A stretch of 64,000 nucleotides of DNA, from the NCBI RefSeq assembly GCF_003605435.1, contig NZ_QXQB01000006.1, forward strand, positions 62,001-126,000, read 5' to 3'. This DNA is from Paenibacillus pinisoli. Its GTDB lineage: Bacteria > Bacillota > Bacilli > Paenibacillales > Paenibacillaceae. Shown in pieces: positions 52,530-61,120 of this stretch. The notes beneath the pieces are model-generated. The model made no database searches, was not told the DNA's origin, and was given only the letters and a program-made list of their open reading frames with translations. Every line of letters starts with the position of its first letter. The stretch's first letter is position 1. The position numbers were made by a program, and so were the translations under genes.

Positions 52530-53414
52530 ATGCCGATCATCGAGTTGAATCATCTGACCAAGTCATACGGAGGAGCGCGCGGAATTCACGATTTGACGTT
52601 TCAAGTGGAAGAAGGGGAGATCTTTGGCTTTATCGGACCCAATGGGGCGGGCAAATCGACGACCATTCGCACGATGCTGGGCCTTATCTATCCGACAAGC
52701 GGCAGCGCCAAAATTTTTGGCAAGGACTGTGTACAGCATGGGCCGGAAATTAAGCGCCACATCGGGTATTTGCCCTCGGAGGTTTTTTATTACGACAATA
52801 TGCGGGTGAAGGACCTGCTTCAATATTCAGCGAGCTTCTATAAGAAGGATTGCCGCAAGCGCATGATTGAGCTGGCAGAGGTGCTGGAGTTGGATATGAG
52901 CAAGCGGATTGACGATCTGTCGCTGGGCAACAAGAAGAAGGTCGGTATCGTGCAAGGGCTGCTCCATGAGCCGAAGCTGATTATTCTAGACGAACCGACA
53001 AGCGGGCTGGACCCGCTTATGCAGCAAAGATTTTTCAGCTTGCTGGAGGAGGAGAACCGGAAGGGAGCTGCCATTCTGTTCTCGTCCCATATCTTGAGCG
53101 AGGTGCAGCGCCTGTGCGACCGTGTCGCAATCATTAAAGAGGGGCGGCTCATAGCATTGGAGAAGATGAGCGACCTGAAGGACCGCACCTACAAAAAGTT
53201 CAAGCTGCAAGCGAAGAATGAACTGCCTGAGGGCATGTTCGCTATAGAAGGCGTGACGGAATGGAACTCCAAGAACGGGGAAGCCAGCTTCCTGTACCAG
53301 GGCGATATTAATATCGTGATGCGGAGGATCGCGGAGCTGGACTTGCTGAACCTGTGGGTGGAGGAGCCGGATCTGGAGGAAATCTTCATGCATTACTACG
53401 CGAAGGAGGCATGA
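52530..53414 (+). CDS. ABC exporter ATP-binding protein under TetR control
   Basis: The 294-residue DrrA/BcrA-like ATPase has Walker A GPNGAGKST, signature LSLGNKKKVG, Walker B LIILDEPTSGLDP and switch FSSHILSEVQRL. The signature with LGNKKK in place of GGxxxR is usual for the BcrA branch. GGGAGG is 9 nt before the ATG. It is followed closely by two permeases. Confidence 0.9.
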   Translation: MPIIELNHLTKSYGGARGIHDLTFQVEEGEIFGFIGPNGAGKSTTIRTMLGLIYPTSGSAKIFGKDCVQHGPEIKRHIGYLPSEVFYYDNMRVKDLLQYSASFYKKDCRKRMIELAEVLELDMSKRIDDLSLGNKKKVGIVQGLLHEPKLIILDEPTSGLDPLMQQRFFSLLEEENRKGAAILFSSHILSEVQRLCDRVAIIKEGRLIALEKMSDLKDRTYKKFKLQAKNELPEGMFAIEGVTEWNSKNGEASFLYQGDINIVMRRIAELDLLNLWVEEPDLEEIFMHYYAKEA

Positions 53415-53418
53415 GCGT

Positions 53419-54216
53419 ATGAACATGTATCTCTATGAGCTCAAAGCGTACCGCAATGCTACGATGATCTGGACCGCTTCGATGACCGGGCTTGTCCTGC
53501 TGATGATGGCGATGTACCCTTCCTTTGCCGGGGATGCGGAGGCTTTCATGGACGTGCTGGCATCTATGCCGGAGTCCGTGGTGCAAGCGATTGGCATTCA
53601 GATCGATTCCATCGCTTCTTTGCTGGGGTATTATTCCTATATCTTTCTGTATGTATCGCTATGCGGCGCTATTCAGGCTATGCATTTGGGCAGCTCGATT
53701 TTATCCAAAGAAACCCGGGAGAAAACAGCGGACTTCCTGCTGGCCAAACCCGTGACGCGGGGAGCGATCCTCATCTCGAAGGCGCTGGCTGCGCTGACGC
53801 TGCTGCTGGCGACGAACATCGTTTATTTTGGGGCGGCTAGCCTGATCGCATCCTCCGTGGCACTGGAGCCCTATGATTATGGAGCATTCGCGCTTATCTC
53901 GTTCAGCCTGCTTCTATTACAGCTAATCTTCTTAGCGATAGGAATCGCTGCAGCGATGCTGCTGCCTCGCATGAAGACGGTGCTGCCGGTTACGCTGGGT
54001 ACGGTATTTGCGTTTTTTGTGCTTACGTTTATCGGGTCCTCTTCAGGTAACGGCAAGCTGCGTTATGTAACGCCGTTTCATTATTTTGACCGTGCGTATA
54101 TTATTCAGCATGGCAGCTACGAGACGGGCTTTGTGGCGGCTTCGCTTGTCATTATAGCGGTTTGCCTGCTTTTCGGATATTTGCGGTATCGGAGCAGGGA
54201 TGTCCATGCGGTATAA
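53419..54216 (+). CDS. ABC-2 exporter permease, first subunit
   Basis: The 265-residue protein has six helices (about 18-38, 70-92, 112-135, 145-165, 172-195, 238-258) and a SILSKETREKTADFLLAKPV coupling segment. GGAGG precedes the ATG, 4 nt after the ATPase stop. It is a paralogue of the next gene (same length and motif), so the channel is probably a heterodimer. Confidence 0.87.
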   Translation: MNMYLYELKAYRNATMIWTASMTGLVLLMMAMYPSFAGDAEAFMDVLASMPESVVQAIGIQIDSIASLLGYYSYIFLYVSLCGAIQAMHLGSSILSKETREKTADFLLAKPVTRGAILISKALAALTLLLATNIVYFGAASLIASSVALEPYDYGAFALISFSLLLLQLIFLAIGIAAAMLLPRMKTVLPVTLGTVFAFFVLTFIGSSSGNGKLRYVTPFHYFDRAYIIQHGSYETGFVAASLVIIAVCLLFGYLRYRSRDVHAV

Positions 54217-54231
54217 AAGGAGGCGTGTGCA

Positions 54232-55023
54232 ATGAATCTGTACAGGAGAGAGATGAGGGCGCATCTGAAGTCGCTGCTGATCTGGATTGCGGGTATCATC
54301 GCTATGCTGGCCGCAGGCATGGGCAAATTCACAGGCATGGAGGAATCCGGCGCTGCGATGAATGAGCTGATGGCCGATATGCCAAAGGCGCTGCAAGCGA
54401 TTATGGGCATCGGCGAGCTCGATATCGGGACGCCGATCGGGTATTACGGCGTGTTGTTTCTGTATTTGTTGCTAATGGCGGCCATCCATGCCTCTATGCT
54501 GGGGGCTGCCATCATTTCCAAGGAAGAGCGGGATAAGACGGCGGAATTTCTATTAGTGAAGCCATTGTCGCGGGGACGGCTGCTGCTCTGCAAGCTGTTG
54601 GCCGCGCTGACTCAGGTCCTCATATTTAACCTGGTCATGCTGACCGGTTCCATTCTGGTCATCGGCTCGTATACAGAAGGAGAGTCCAGCGCTGGAGCGA
54701 TCCTGTCGCTAATGGCGGGCATGCTGCTCGTTCAGCTTATCTTTCTGACTGTCGGCATGGCGATCGCCGGGGCGGGGCGGCATCCGAAGCGGGCGGTAGC
54801 TTACTCTGCCGCCGTCATGCTGCTCACTTTCCTGCTGTCCATGGCTATCAAGATTAGCGGCCACATCGACTACATGGGGGTATTCACGCCGTTCTATTAT
54901 GTCGACGCGGCGGCGGTTATCGATCAAGGGATAGGAGCCGGCTACGCTCTGCTATCTCTGGGAATAACAGCTGTGGCGCTGGTTGTGTTGTTCGCCGGCT
55001 ATAATCGAAGGGATATGAGGTAG
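54232..55023 (+). CDS. ABC-2 exporter permease, second subunit
   Basis: The 263-residue permease has six helices and the paralogous AIISKEERDKTAEFLLVKPL segment near residues 90-110. AAAGGAGG precedes the ATG, 15 nt after the first permease. The final gene of the TetR-controlled operon; drug or bacteriocin export is plausible from the BcrA-like ATPase (inference). Confidence 0.87.
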   Translation: MNLYRREMRAHLKSLLIWIAGIIAMLAAGMGKFTGMEESGAAMNELMADMPKALQAIMGIGELDIGTPIGYYGVLFLYLLLMAAIHASMLGAAIISKEERDKTAEFLLVKPLSRGRLLLCKLLAALTQVLIFNLVMLTGSILVIGSYTEGESSAGAILSLMAGMLLVQLIFLTVGMAIAGAGRHPKRAVAYSAAVMLLTFLLSMAIKISGHIDYMGVFTPFYYVDAAAVIDQGIGAGYALLSLGITAVALVVLFAGYNRRDMR

Positions 55024-55044
55024 CTCATAACCAGCTTAGCATAA

Positions 55045-55076
55045 CAGGAGGCCTCCCGCTCTAGGAAGGCCTCCTG
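55045..55076. terminator. Hairpin between convergent exporter and ggt-like genes
   Basis: CAGGAGGCCT (55045-55054) pairs with AGGCCTCCTG (55067-55076), 12-nt loop. The following T-tract is poor (ACTTTG). Confidence 0.55.
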
Positions 55077-55092
55077 ACTTTGTCTATGTCCT

Positions 55093-56673
55093 CTACCAGC
55101 CAAAGGCTCCCCCGTCGCTCCGCGGATCGACGCCTCCTTGCAGGAAGCCGTTCGCATCCCTACGGATGGCGCATGCATGCCCCATAATCCCGTCGAACGG
55201 AGCGGCTTTGCGCACCATGTGACCGGCGTCCGCGAGCTTGCTCAAGATATCGTCGCCTACGCGTGCTTCCACCTTTAATTCCTGGGTAAGCTCTCCCCAT
55301 GTGCGTCCCCATATCCAGCGAGGCTCGGTAATGGCCTGCTGCGGGTCCATGCCGTAATCGGCCATGCGCGTGAAGATAGCCGTCTGCGTCTGCGGCTGCC
55401 CTTCGCCGCCTTGCGTCCCGTATAGAATGGACGGCTTTCCGTCTACGCATGCCATGGCAGGCATGAGCGTATGGAAGGTACGTTTGCCAGGCTGAAGCCT
55501 GTTCACATGTTCAGGATCAAGGGAGAAGAAAGACCCCCGATTTTGCAGCAATATGCCCGTGTCCCCGGCCACGACGCCGGAGCCGAATTCGAAGTACAGG
55601 CTTTGAATAAAGGATACGGCATTGCCTTCCCGGTCGACGACGGCCGCATAAGCGGTATCGCTGCCGGCAGGCTGCGTATCCATGGATGCCGCACGGTCTA
55701 ATCGGATCAATCCCGATAAGGAGGCGGCGTAGCTCTTGCTGAGCAGCCTCTCCAGCGGAATTGAAGCAAAAGCAGGGTCGGTCAGATAAGCGTCCCGGTC
55801 GCGGAAGCTGAGCTTAACTGCCTCGATGCAGAGCTGATAGTAATCATAGGAGCCGTGCTCGATAGCTGAAAAGTCGAAGTTCTCCAGCATTTGCAGCGCC
55901 ATAATGCCAGTAAAACCCTGCGAGTTGGGCGGCATCTGATAAAGGGTATGTCCCCGGTAAGAGCCATGAATCGGCTCTACCCATTCGCCCTCGTGATCGG
56001 CGAGATCATCGGCAGTCAACAGTCCGCCGTGCTTGGACAGGAACGAAGCGATCCCTGCCGCAGTATCCCCTTTATAGAACTCGTCTCGTCCATGAGTGGC
56101 AATTCGTCTGAGCGTTCGGGCCATGGCCGGCTGCCGGAACCGTTCATTGGGCTGCATAGGCGACCCGCCGGGCAGATAGATCGCCGCAGTCTCCGGCGTT
56201 GCCGCAAGCACATGAGCATATTGCGCTGTATTGGCGAATTGGTCCTGCGTCATAGGGAAGCCTTTCTCGGCATATTGAATGGCGGGCGCAAGCACTTCCC
56301 CCCAAGCCAGCTTGCCATAGCGGCTATGTACGGCATGCCAGCCGTCCACCATGCCCGGCACCGTAACGGCGCTGCCGACGCCTCTTCTAGGGATGGACGC
56401 CAGCCCTGCATACCGGTCGGGCGTCGCCTCATATCCGGCACGGCCGCTGGCATTATAGCCGCGGACAGTTCCATCGTCCTGATGATAGGTAAGCCAGAAC
56501 GAGTCGCCGCCGATGCCTGTCATATGGGGATACACGACCGCCAGACATGCGCTTACCGCGACGGCTGCGTCGAATGCATTGCCGCCTTGCTCCAGGATGC
56601 GGGCTCCCGCGGCGCTTGCCAGATAATGCGGACTGACGACCATCGTCTCGCTGCCGAAAGCCGGCTGCTTCAT
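55093..56673 (-). CDS. ywrD: Gamma-glutamyltransferase-like protein, YwrD type
   Basis: 526 residues from the ATG at 56673, with AAAGGAG 8 nt upstream; the frame is open to 56700 with a poorer start. It has the N-terminal nucleophile hydrolase plan: a large subunit, then GSDTAYAAVVDREGN with catalytic Thr about T340, where the precursor cleaves itself. There is no signal peptide, unlike secreted Ggt, matching B. subtilis YwrD (about 525 residues). As in B. subtilis, it is divergent from a YwrC-like Lrp regulator followed by a chromate transporter pair. The physiological substrate of YwrD-type proteins is not settled. Confidence 0.87.
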   Translation of the reverse strand: MKQPAFGSETMVVSPHYLASAAGARILEQGGNAFDAAVAVSACLAVVYPHMTGIGGDSFWLTYHQDDGTVRGYNASGRAGYEATPDRYAGLASIPRRGVGSAVTVPGMVDGWHAVHSRYGKLAWGEVLAPAIQYAEKGFPMTQDQFANTAQYAHVLAATPETAAIYLPGGSPMQPNERFRQPAMARTLRRIATHGRDEFYKGDTAAGIASFLSKHGGLLTADDLADHEGEWVEPIHGSYRGHTLYQMPPNSQGFTGIMALQMLENFDFSAIEHGSYDYYQLCIEAVKLSFRDRDAYLTDPAFASIPLERLLSKSYAASLSGLIRLDRAASMDTQPAGSDTAYAAVVDREGNAVSFIQSLYFEFGSGVVAGDTGILLQNRGSFFSLDPEHVNRLQPGKRTFHTLMPAMACVDGKPSILYGTQGGEGQPQTQTAIFTRMADYGMDPQQAITEPRWIWGRTWGELTQELKVEARVGDDILSKLADAGHMVRKAAPFDGIMGHACAIRRDANGFLQGGVDPRSDGGAFGW

Positions 56674-56807
56674 CCCATTCACTCCTTTTGCCATTCCCAT
56701 GATGATTTTTAATAGCAGGTTAGATTTCCTCGCGCCATAACTTATCTAAAAATAACATCATCTCTCCGGCTGTGCAATAAGTATGAAAGAAAAATGATGA
56801 AAATGTA

Positions 56808-56836
56808 TTGATAACGATTGTGAACGGCTATATAGT
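56808..56836 (+). promoter_or_regulatory. Predicted sigma-A promoter of the YwrC-chromate transporter operon
   Basis: TTGATA (56808-56813) and TATAGT (56831-56836) are exactly 17 bp apart. The spacer and flanks are AT-rich and could hold the Lrp-type site. Confidence 0.65.
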
Positions 56837-56928
56837 AATACATATCGTAAGTAAAAATAATATTTAACTAACGTTATGTTCATCCTCTGGAGTTGGGCAT
56901 AGGGTTGGAGGGATAGGAGTGGGGCAGT

Positions 56929-57411
56929 ATGACAGAGCAACGGGAACAGGGCACGGAGGCTGTAGAAATCGATGAGATTGACCGCAAAATCATTAAAGAG
57001 CTGAATCGCAACGGACGAATATCATACACAGATTTGGCTAAGGAAATCGGCTTGTCCAGGGTAGCTGTGCAGGCGAGAGTCAGCACCTTGATGGACACGG
57101 GAGTCATCGAGCGATTCACCGCCGTTATTAATCCGGAGAAGATCGGCATCGGCGTATCGGCGTTCTTCAATGTCGAAGTGGAGCCGAAGCATCTCCATGC
57201 TGTGGCGGAGCAACTGGCGGAGGAGCCGTACGTGACAAGCCTTTACCATATGACGGGTCCAAGCAAGCTGCATATGCACGGCTTGTTCCGCAATAACGCG
57301 GAGATGGAATACTTTATGCGGGAGAAGCTGTATGTGCTGCCGGGCATCACCGGCGTAGACTGCCAGCTGCTGATTAACCGCTATAAGAGCCGTATGGGAA
57401 TGAGGTTGTAG
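56929..57411 (+). CDS. Lrp/AsnC family regulator, YwrC-like
   Basis: The 160-residue protein has a helix-turn-helix at about 14-75 (ISYTDLAKEIGLSRVAVQAR) and a RAM domain. TAGGAG precedes the ATG. It lies 5 nt before the first transporter half, the same order as ywrC-ywrB-ywrA of B. subtilis, where the regulator controls chromate efflux. Orthology is inferred from gene order and domain content. Confidence 0.87.
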   Translation: MTEQREQGTEAVEIDEIDRKIIKELNRNGRISYTDLAKEIGLSRVAVQARVSTLMDTGVIERFTAVINPEKIGIGVSAFFNVEVEPKHLHAVAEQLAEEPYVTSLYHMTGPSKLHMHGLFRNNAEMEYFMREKLYVLPGITGVDCQLLINRYKSRMGMRL

Positions 57412-57416
57412 CGGCT

Positions 57417-58070
57417 ATGGGGGAGAAGACATCAGGAGGCAATCCGTATGTGCAGTTAAGCTGGGCAATGATCAAGACGGGCGTGCTGGGGTACGGCGGC
57501 GGTCCGTCCGTTATTCCGTTGATCCGGTATGAGGCTGTTATGCAATACAAGTGGATAGACGATGAGGAATTTGGTGAAATATTGGCTCTGGCGAATGCGC
57601 TGCCGGGCCCCATCGCAACGAAGATGGCCGCGTATCTAGGCTACCGGCTGAAAGGAACGATGGGGGCAGTCGTCTCGGTGCTCGCGCATATTGTTCCGTC
57701 CACCGTTGCGATGCTTGCGCTGCTGTCAGCGGTGCAATGGCTGAGCGGATCGGCTTTTATTCAAGGCATGATCGGAGCAGTGATACCCGTTATAGCCGTG
57801 ATGCTGGCCATGATGGCGTATGAATTCGGCGAACGCGCGGTGAAGGGGCTTGGCATCTGGGCGGGAGCCGGTTTTTTTGTGCTGTCCTTCATCTTGCTGC
57901 AGCTCATCCAGCTGCATCCTGCGATCGTCATTATGGTATTCCTGGTATATGGCGCTTTTCATATGAGAATGGCCGATACCTGGAGGCGCAGGCGCGAGGC
58001 GAGGAAGGCGAAGCAGGAGCAGGAAAGCGGCTTGAAAGAGAAGGGAGGCGCTACGCATGGAATGGATTGA
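57417..58070 (+). CDS. Chromate transporter family protein (YwrB-like half)
   Basis: The 217-residue single CHR domain has KTGVLGYGGGPSVIPLIRYE and LANALPGPIATKMAAYLGYR, about six helices and a charged tail from residue 180. The GGGP motif sets it apart from the GGGY pair at 17282-18471. It overlaps its partner by 14 nt. Confidence 0.88.
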   Translation: MGEKTSGGNPYVQLSWAMIKTGVLGYGGGPSVIPLIRYEAVMQYKWIDDEEFGEILALANALPGPIATKMAAYLGYRLKGTMGAVVSVLAHIVPSTVAMLALLSAVQWLSGSAFIQGMIGAVIPVIAVMLAMMAYEFGERAVKGLGIWAGAGFFVLSFILLQLIQLHPAIVIMVFLVYGAFHMRMADTWRRRREARKAKQEQESGLKEKGGATHGMD

Positions 58071-58608
58071 ATGGTGGCGTCTGATGATTGGTTTCTTTGT
58101 GGCCAACGTGCTGGGTTATGGCGGGGGGCCGGCATCGATTCCGCTGATGTACCAGGAGGTCGTAACCAATTATGCATGGACGACGCCGTCGGAATTCTCC
58201 AACATCCTCGCGCTGGGGAATGCGCTGCCTGGTCCGATTGCGACGAAAATGGCCGCTTTTGTCGGTTATGATGTAGGCGGCTGGATTGGGCTTGCCATTG
58301 CTTTGGCTGCTACGATCGTGCCTTCCGCCGTGGCGCTTATTATATTGCTCAATGTGCTGCGCAAGCATCGCCAGTCGCCTGTCGTGAAAGGGATGACGCT
58401 GCTGATCCAGCCGGTCATCGCCATTCTCATGCTGGTGCTGACCTGGCAGATGGGGGAGAGCGCAATTGCTTCTATCGGGTGGATCCAGTCGCTGCTGATT
58501 GCCGCCGTCGCTTTCTGGGCGATGCAAATCCGCAAGATTCATCCCGCGCTGGTCATAGTTGCCGCCTTTGCTTACGGCGGGTTTGTCATTCCGCACATCA
58601 ATCTGTAA
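58057..58608 (+). CDS. Chromate transporter family protein (YwrA-like half)
   Basis: The 183-residue single CHR domain has VANVLGYGGGPASIPLMYQE and LGNALPGPIATKMAAFVGYD, about six helices. AAGGGAGG is 8 nt before the ATG. Together with the preceding gene it forms one transporter of antiparallel halves, as shown for such pairs in B. subtilis. Confidence 0.88.
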   Translation: MEWIEWWRLMIGFFVANVLGYGGGPASIPLMYQEVVTNYAWTTPSEFSNILALGNALPGPIATKMAAFVGYDVGGWIGLAIALAATIVPSAVALIILLNVLRKHRQSPVVKGMTLLIQPVIAILMLVLTWQMGESAIASIGWIQSLLIAAVAFWAMQIRKIHPALVIVAAFAYGGFVIPHINL

Positions 58609-58689
58609 CGGGAAGAGATGGACGTATAGGTGCGAGCCATATGCGGGAATATTGATTCTGTACGAGGATGGAAATGAATAATAACGAAT

Positions 58690-58722
58690 GGCGGGGCGAA
58701 ATGAAGGTCCCCGTCTTTTTTT
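58690..58722 (+). terminator. Terminator of the chromate transporter operon
   Basis: GGCGGGG (58690-58696) pairs with CCCCGTC (58709-58715, one G-T pair), followed by T7. Confidence 0.75.
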
Positions 58723-58810
58723 GTCACTTTTTCATGATAGATTCGATCATTCGTTTTGATGTAAAATACATATATATGAACGATTCAATCACTCTTAGGA
58801 GGAACGTTAG

Positions 58811-60721
58811 ATGAAATTGCAGTTTCAAGGCAATACGGCAGAGCTACGGTCTGGCATCGAGCTGCTGCTGAAGGATCTGGGCGTAACGGAAGCGGAAGGC
58901 GGCATTGTCGTATCCGTCGAGCCTTCTGAGAATGGGCTTCAAGTTGGCTTGCAGGGCAATCAGGCGTACATTCGCTATACGAGGAAGCACCAATTTTTCC
59001 GCGGGCTCGGCTTGCTGGTGCAGAGGGGCCAAGCAGGGGAGTCGTTCGAGCTGAGCGAGACACAGCAGTTCGATACGATCGGACCGATGTTCGACCTCTC
59101 TCGCAACGGCGTGCTGACTGTTGGGGCATTCAAATTCATGCTTCGCAAGATGGCGCTGATGGGCCTCAATACAGTCATGCTGTATATGGAAGACACGTAT
59201 GAGATCGAAGGAGAGCCGTACTTCGGCTACATGCGCGGACGTTACTCCGCAGCGGAGCTGAAGGAAATCGACGATTACGCGGATCAATTCGGCATCGAAG
59301 CGTTCCCGAGCATCCAGACGCTTGCGCATCTGGAGGAGTTCCTGAAGTGGGAGCCGGTGAAGGAATACAAGGATACGAAGGGCGCGCTGCTGGTGGGATC
59401 GGAGAAAACGGACCTTCTGGTTGAAAATATGATTAAGAGCGTCACGGCGCCATTCCGCAGCAACAAGATTCATATCGGCATGGACGAGGCGGAGGAGCTT
59501 GGCCGCGGCAAATTCCTGGATCATAACGGCCATATCAGCCGTTTCGATATTATGACGCAGCATCTGGACAAGGTCCTGGCTGTAACGCGGCGTCTTGGCC
59601 TGAAGTCGCTTATGTGGAGCGACATGTTCCTGAAGCTGGCTTCGGCGAACGGCGAAGACTACTATGGCCACGAGACGCAAATTCCAGAGGAGATGGCCAG
59701 CCGCATTCCGAAGGATGTCGATATGGTGTATTGGGACTACAACCATGTCGACAGCAAGGATTACGAGACGCTTATCGCGAAGCACCGCCCGCTCGGCAAC
59801 AACCTGGTATTCGCCGGAGCGGTATGGGTGTTCAATACATTCGGCGTGAACTATGGTTTGTCCCTGCCGGCTACAGACACGGCGCTAACAGTGTGCAAGA
59901 AGGAAGGCATCAACGAAGTGTACGCGACCATGTGGGGCGACGACGGCATGGAGAGCAACCCGTATATCGCATTCCTCGGCTTGCAGCTGTATGCGGAGCA
60001 TGCCTACACGGAAGGCTCGCCGGATATGGACGTTGTGGCGGAGCGCGTCAAATTCTGCACAGGCATCGATGGGGACACGTATATGCAGCTCAAGTATCTG
60101 GATGAGACGCCTGGCGCAGAGCCGGATAACCAGAAGCAAAGCAATCCGTCGAAGTTCCTTCTGTACCAGGATGTGCTGCTCGGCTTGTTCGACAAGCAGA
60201 TCGAAGGCCTTGCGATGAACGAGCATTATGCGGGTGTAGAGAGGAATATCGCATCGCGCCGCGATCCAGAAGCGGAGCTGGATTATCTGTTCGAGGTGCC
60301 GCAGAAGCTTGCAGCCGTATTGAAGGTGAAGAGCGAGATCGGCATCGAGCTGAAGCGCGCTTATGACGGCGGCGACAAAGAGACGCTGAAGCGCATCGCG
60401 ACAGACACGCTGCCGCTTATCTCGAAGGCGGTATCGGAGCTGCGCGCCGCTCACCGCGCCCAGTGGCTGAGCATGTTCAAAGTATTCGGCTGGGAAGTTA
60501 TTGACATCCGTTACGGCGGCGTGATCAGTCGTCTGGACACAGCCAGCATGCGTCTCCTTGACTATGTGGATGGCCGCATTGACCGGATCGAGGAGCTGGA
60601 GCAGGAGCGCCTGCTCTACAGCACGACTAACCGTTTCACCAACAAAGGTGCCGGCTGGTGCAGCTATTACTACCGGATGGCATCGCCGAACGTGTTCTTC
60701 CATGTATTGAATCCGTTCTAA
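58811..60721 (+). CDS. GH20 beta-N-acetylhexosaminidase-like enzyme, cytoplasmic
   Basis: The 636-residue protein begins with a small alpha/beta GH20b-like domain (about 1-85), then a TIM barrel (about 90-400) with the catalytic Asp-Glu pair D225-E226 in KIHIGMDEAEELG. The canonical GH20 motif is HxGGDE; here the second Gly is Met. A helical C-terminal region of about 200 residues follows. There is no signal peptide, so it should act on imported amino-sugar oligosaccharides. AGGAGG precedes the ATG. It is monocistronic. Confidence 0.83.
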   Translation: MKLQFQGNTAELRSGIELLLKDLGVTEAEGGIVVSVEPSENGLQVGLQGNQAYIRYTRKHQFFRGLGLLVQRGQAGESFELSETQQFDTIGPMFDLSRNGVLTVGAFKFMLRKMALMGLNTVMLYMEDTYEIEGEPYFGYMRGRYSAAELKEIDDYADQFGIEAFPSIQTLAHLEEFLKWEPVKEYKDTKGALLVGSEKTDLLVENMIKSVTAPFRSNKIHIGMDEAEELGRGKFLDHNGHISRFDIMTQHLDKVLAVTRRLGLKSLMWSDMFLKLASANGEDYYGHETQIPEEMASRIPKDVDMVYWDYNHVDSKDYETLIAKHRPLGNNLVFAGAVWVFNTFGVNYGLSLPATDTALTVCKKEGINEVYATMWGDDGMESNPYIAFLGLQLYAEHAYTEGSPDMDVVAERVKFCTGIDGDTYMQLKYLDETPGAEPDNQKQSNPSKFLLYQDVLLGLFDKQIEGLAMNEHYAGVERNIASRRDPEAELDYLFEVPQKLAAVLKVKSEIGIELKRAYDGGDKETLKRIATDTLPLISKAVSELRAAHRAQWLSMFKVFGWEVIDIRYGGVISRLDTASMRLLDYVDGRIDRIEELEQERLLYSTTNRFTNKGAGWCSYYYRMASPNVFFHVLNPF

Positions 60722-60751
60722 GAGACTGCCATTGCAGCAGAACCTATAAGG

Positions 60752-60792
60752 AACGCCACTCTCTTGCCCGGCAGGAGAGTGGCGTTTTTTTC
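60752..60792 (+). terminator. Terminator of the GH20 gene
   Basis: AACGCCACTCTC (60752-60763) pairs with GAGAGTGGCGTT (60775-60786), followed by T7. Confidence 0.88.
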
Positions 60793-60843
60793 AATCTAAG
60801 AAACGTGCGGAGAATGCGATTCCTGGAAATAGACTTCATAATG

Positions 60844-60875
60844 GCCGGTTCGACTATTGTCGAACCGGCTTTTTT
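60844..60875 (+). terminator. Second terminator in tandem
   Basis: GCCGGTTCGAC-TATT-GTCGAACCGGC, a perfect 11-bp stem (60844-60869), then T6. It is 50 nt behind the first terminator with no gene between them. Confidence 0.88.
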
Positions 60876-61046
60876 GTTTGCCGTTATACCGGCATCATTC
60901 TTTTTTGGTCCGAGGGGATCGAACAGTCCAGCAGCGCCCGACAACCTCGATATGACGGTTCGTTGTCGATTCTATTAATCATTTGTAAAAGGGCATGAAA
61001 ATGATAGGGGCTATATTAAGATAATGTTTTATTTCGTCATAAATCA

Positions 61047-61076
61047 TTGATTGTGAAATAAAATTACAAATATAAT
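61047..61076 (+). promoter_or_regulatory. Predicted sigma-A promoter of the secreted glycosidase gene
   Basis: TTGATT (61047-61052) and TATAAT (61071-61076) are 18 bp apart. The transcript would start near 61083, with GGAGG and the ATG at 61121 following. Confidence 0.6.
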
Positions 61077-61120
61077 CGCTGTGATTGCGATAAAAAAACG
61101 TAGTTTGGAGGAATGCAGCA

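Larger units (their letters stand above)
60722..61120 (+). other. Intergenic region, 399 nt, with two terminators and a promoter
   Basis: Terminator hairpins lie at 60752-60792 and 60844-60875, and a promoter at 61047-61076. The 170 nt between the second hairpin and the promoter show nothing I can name. Confidence 0.65.
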
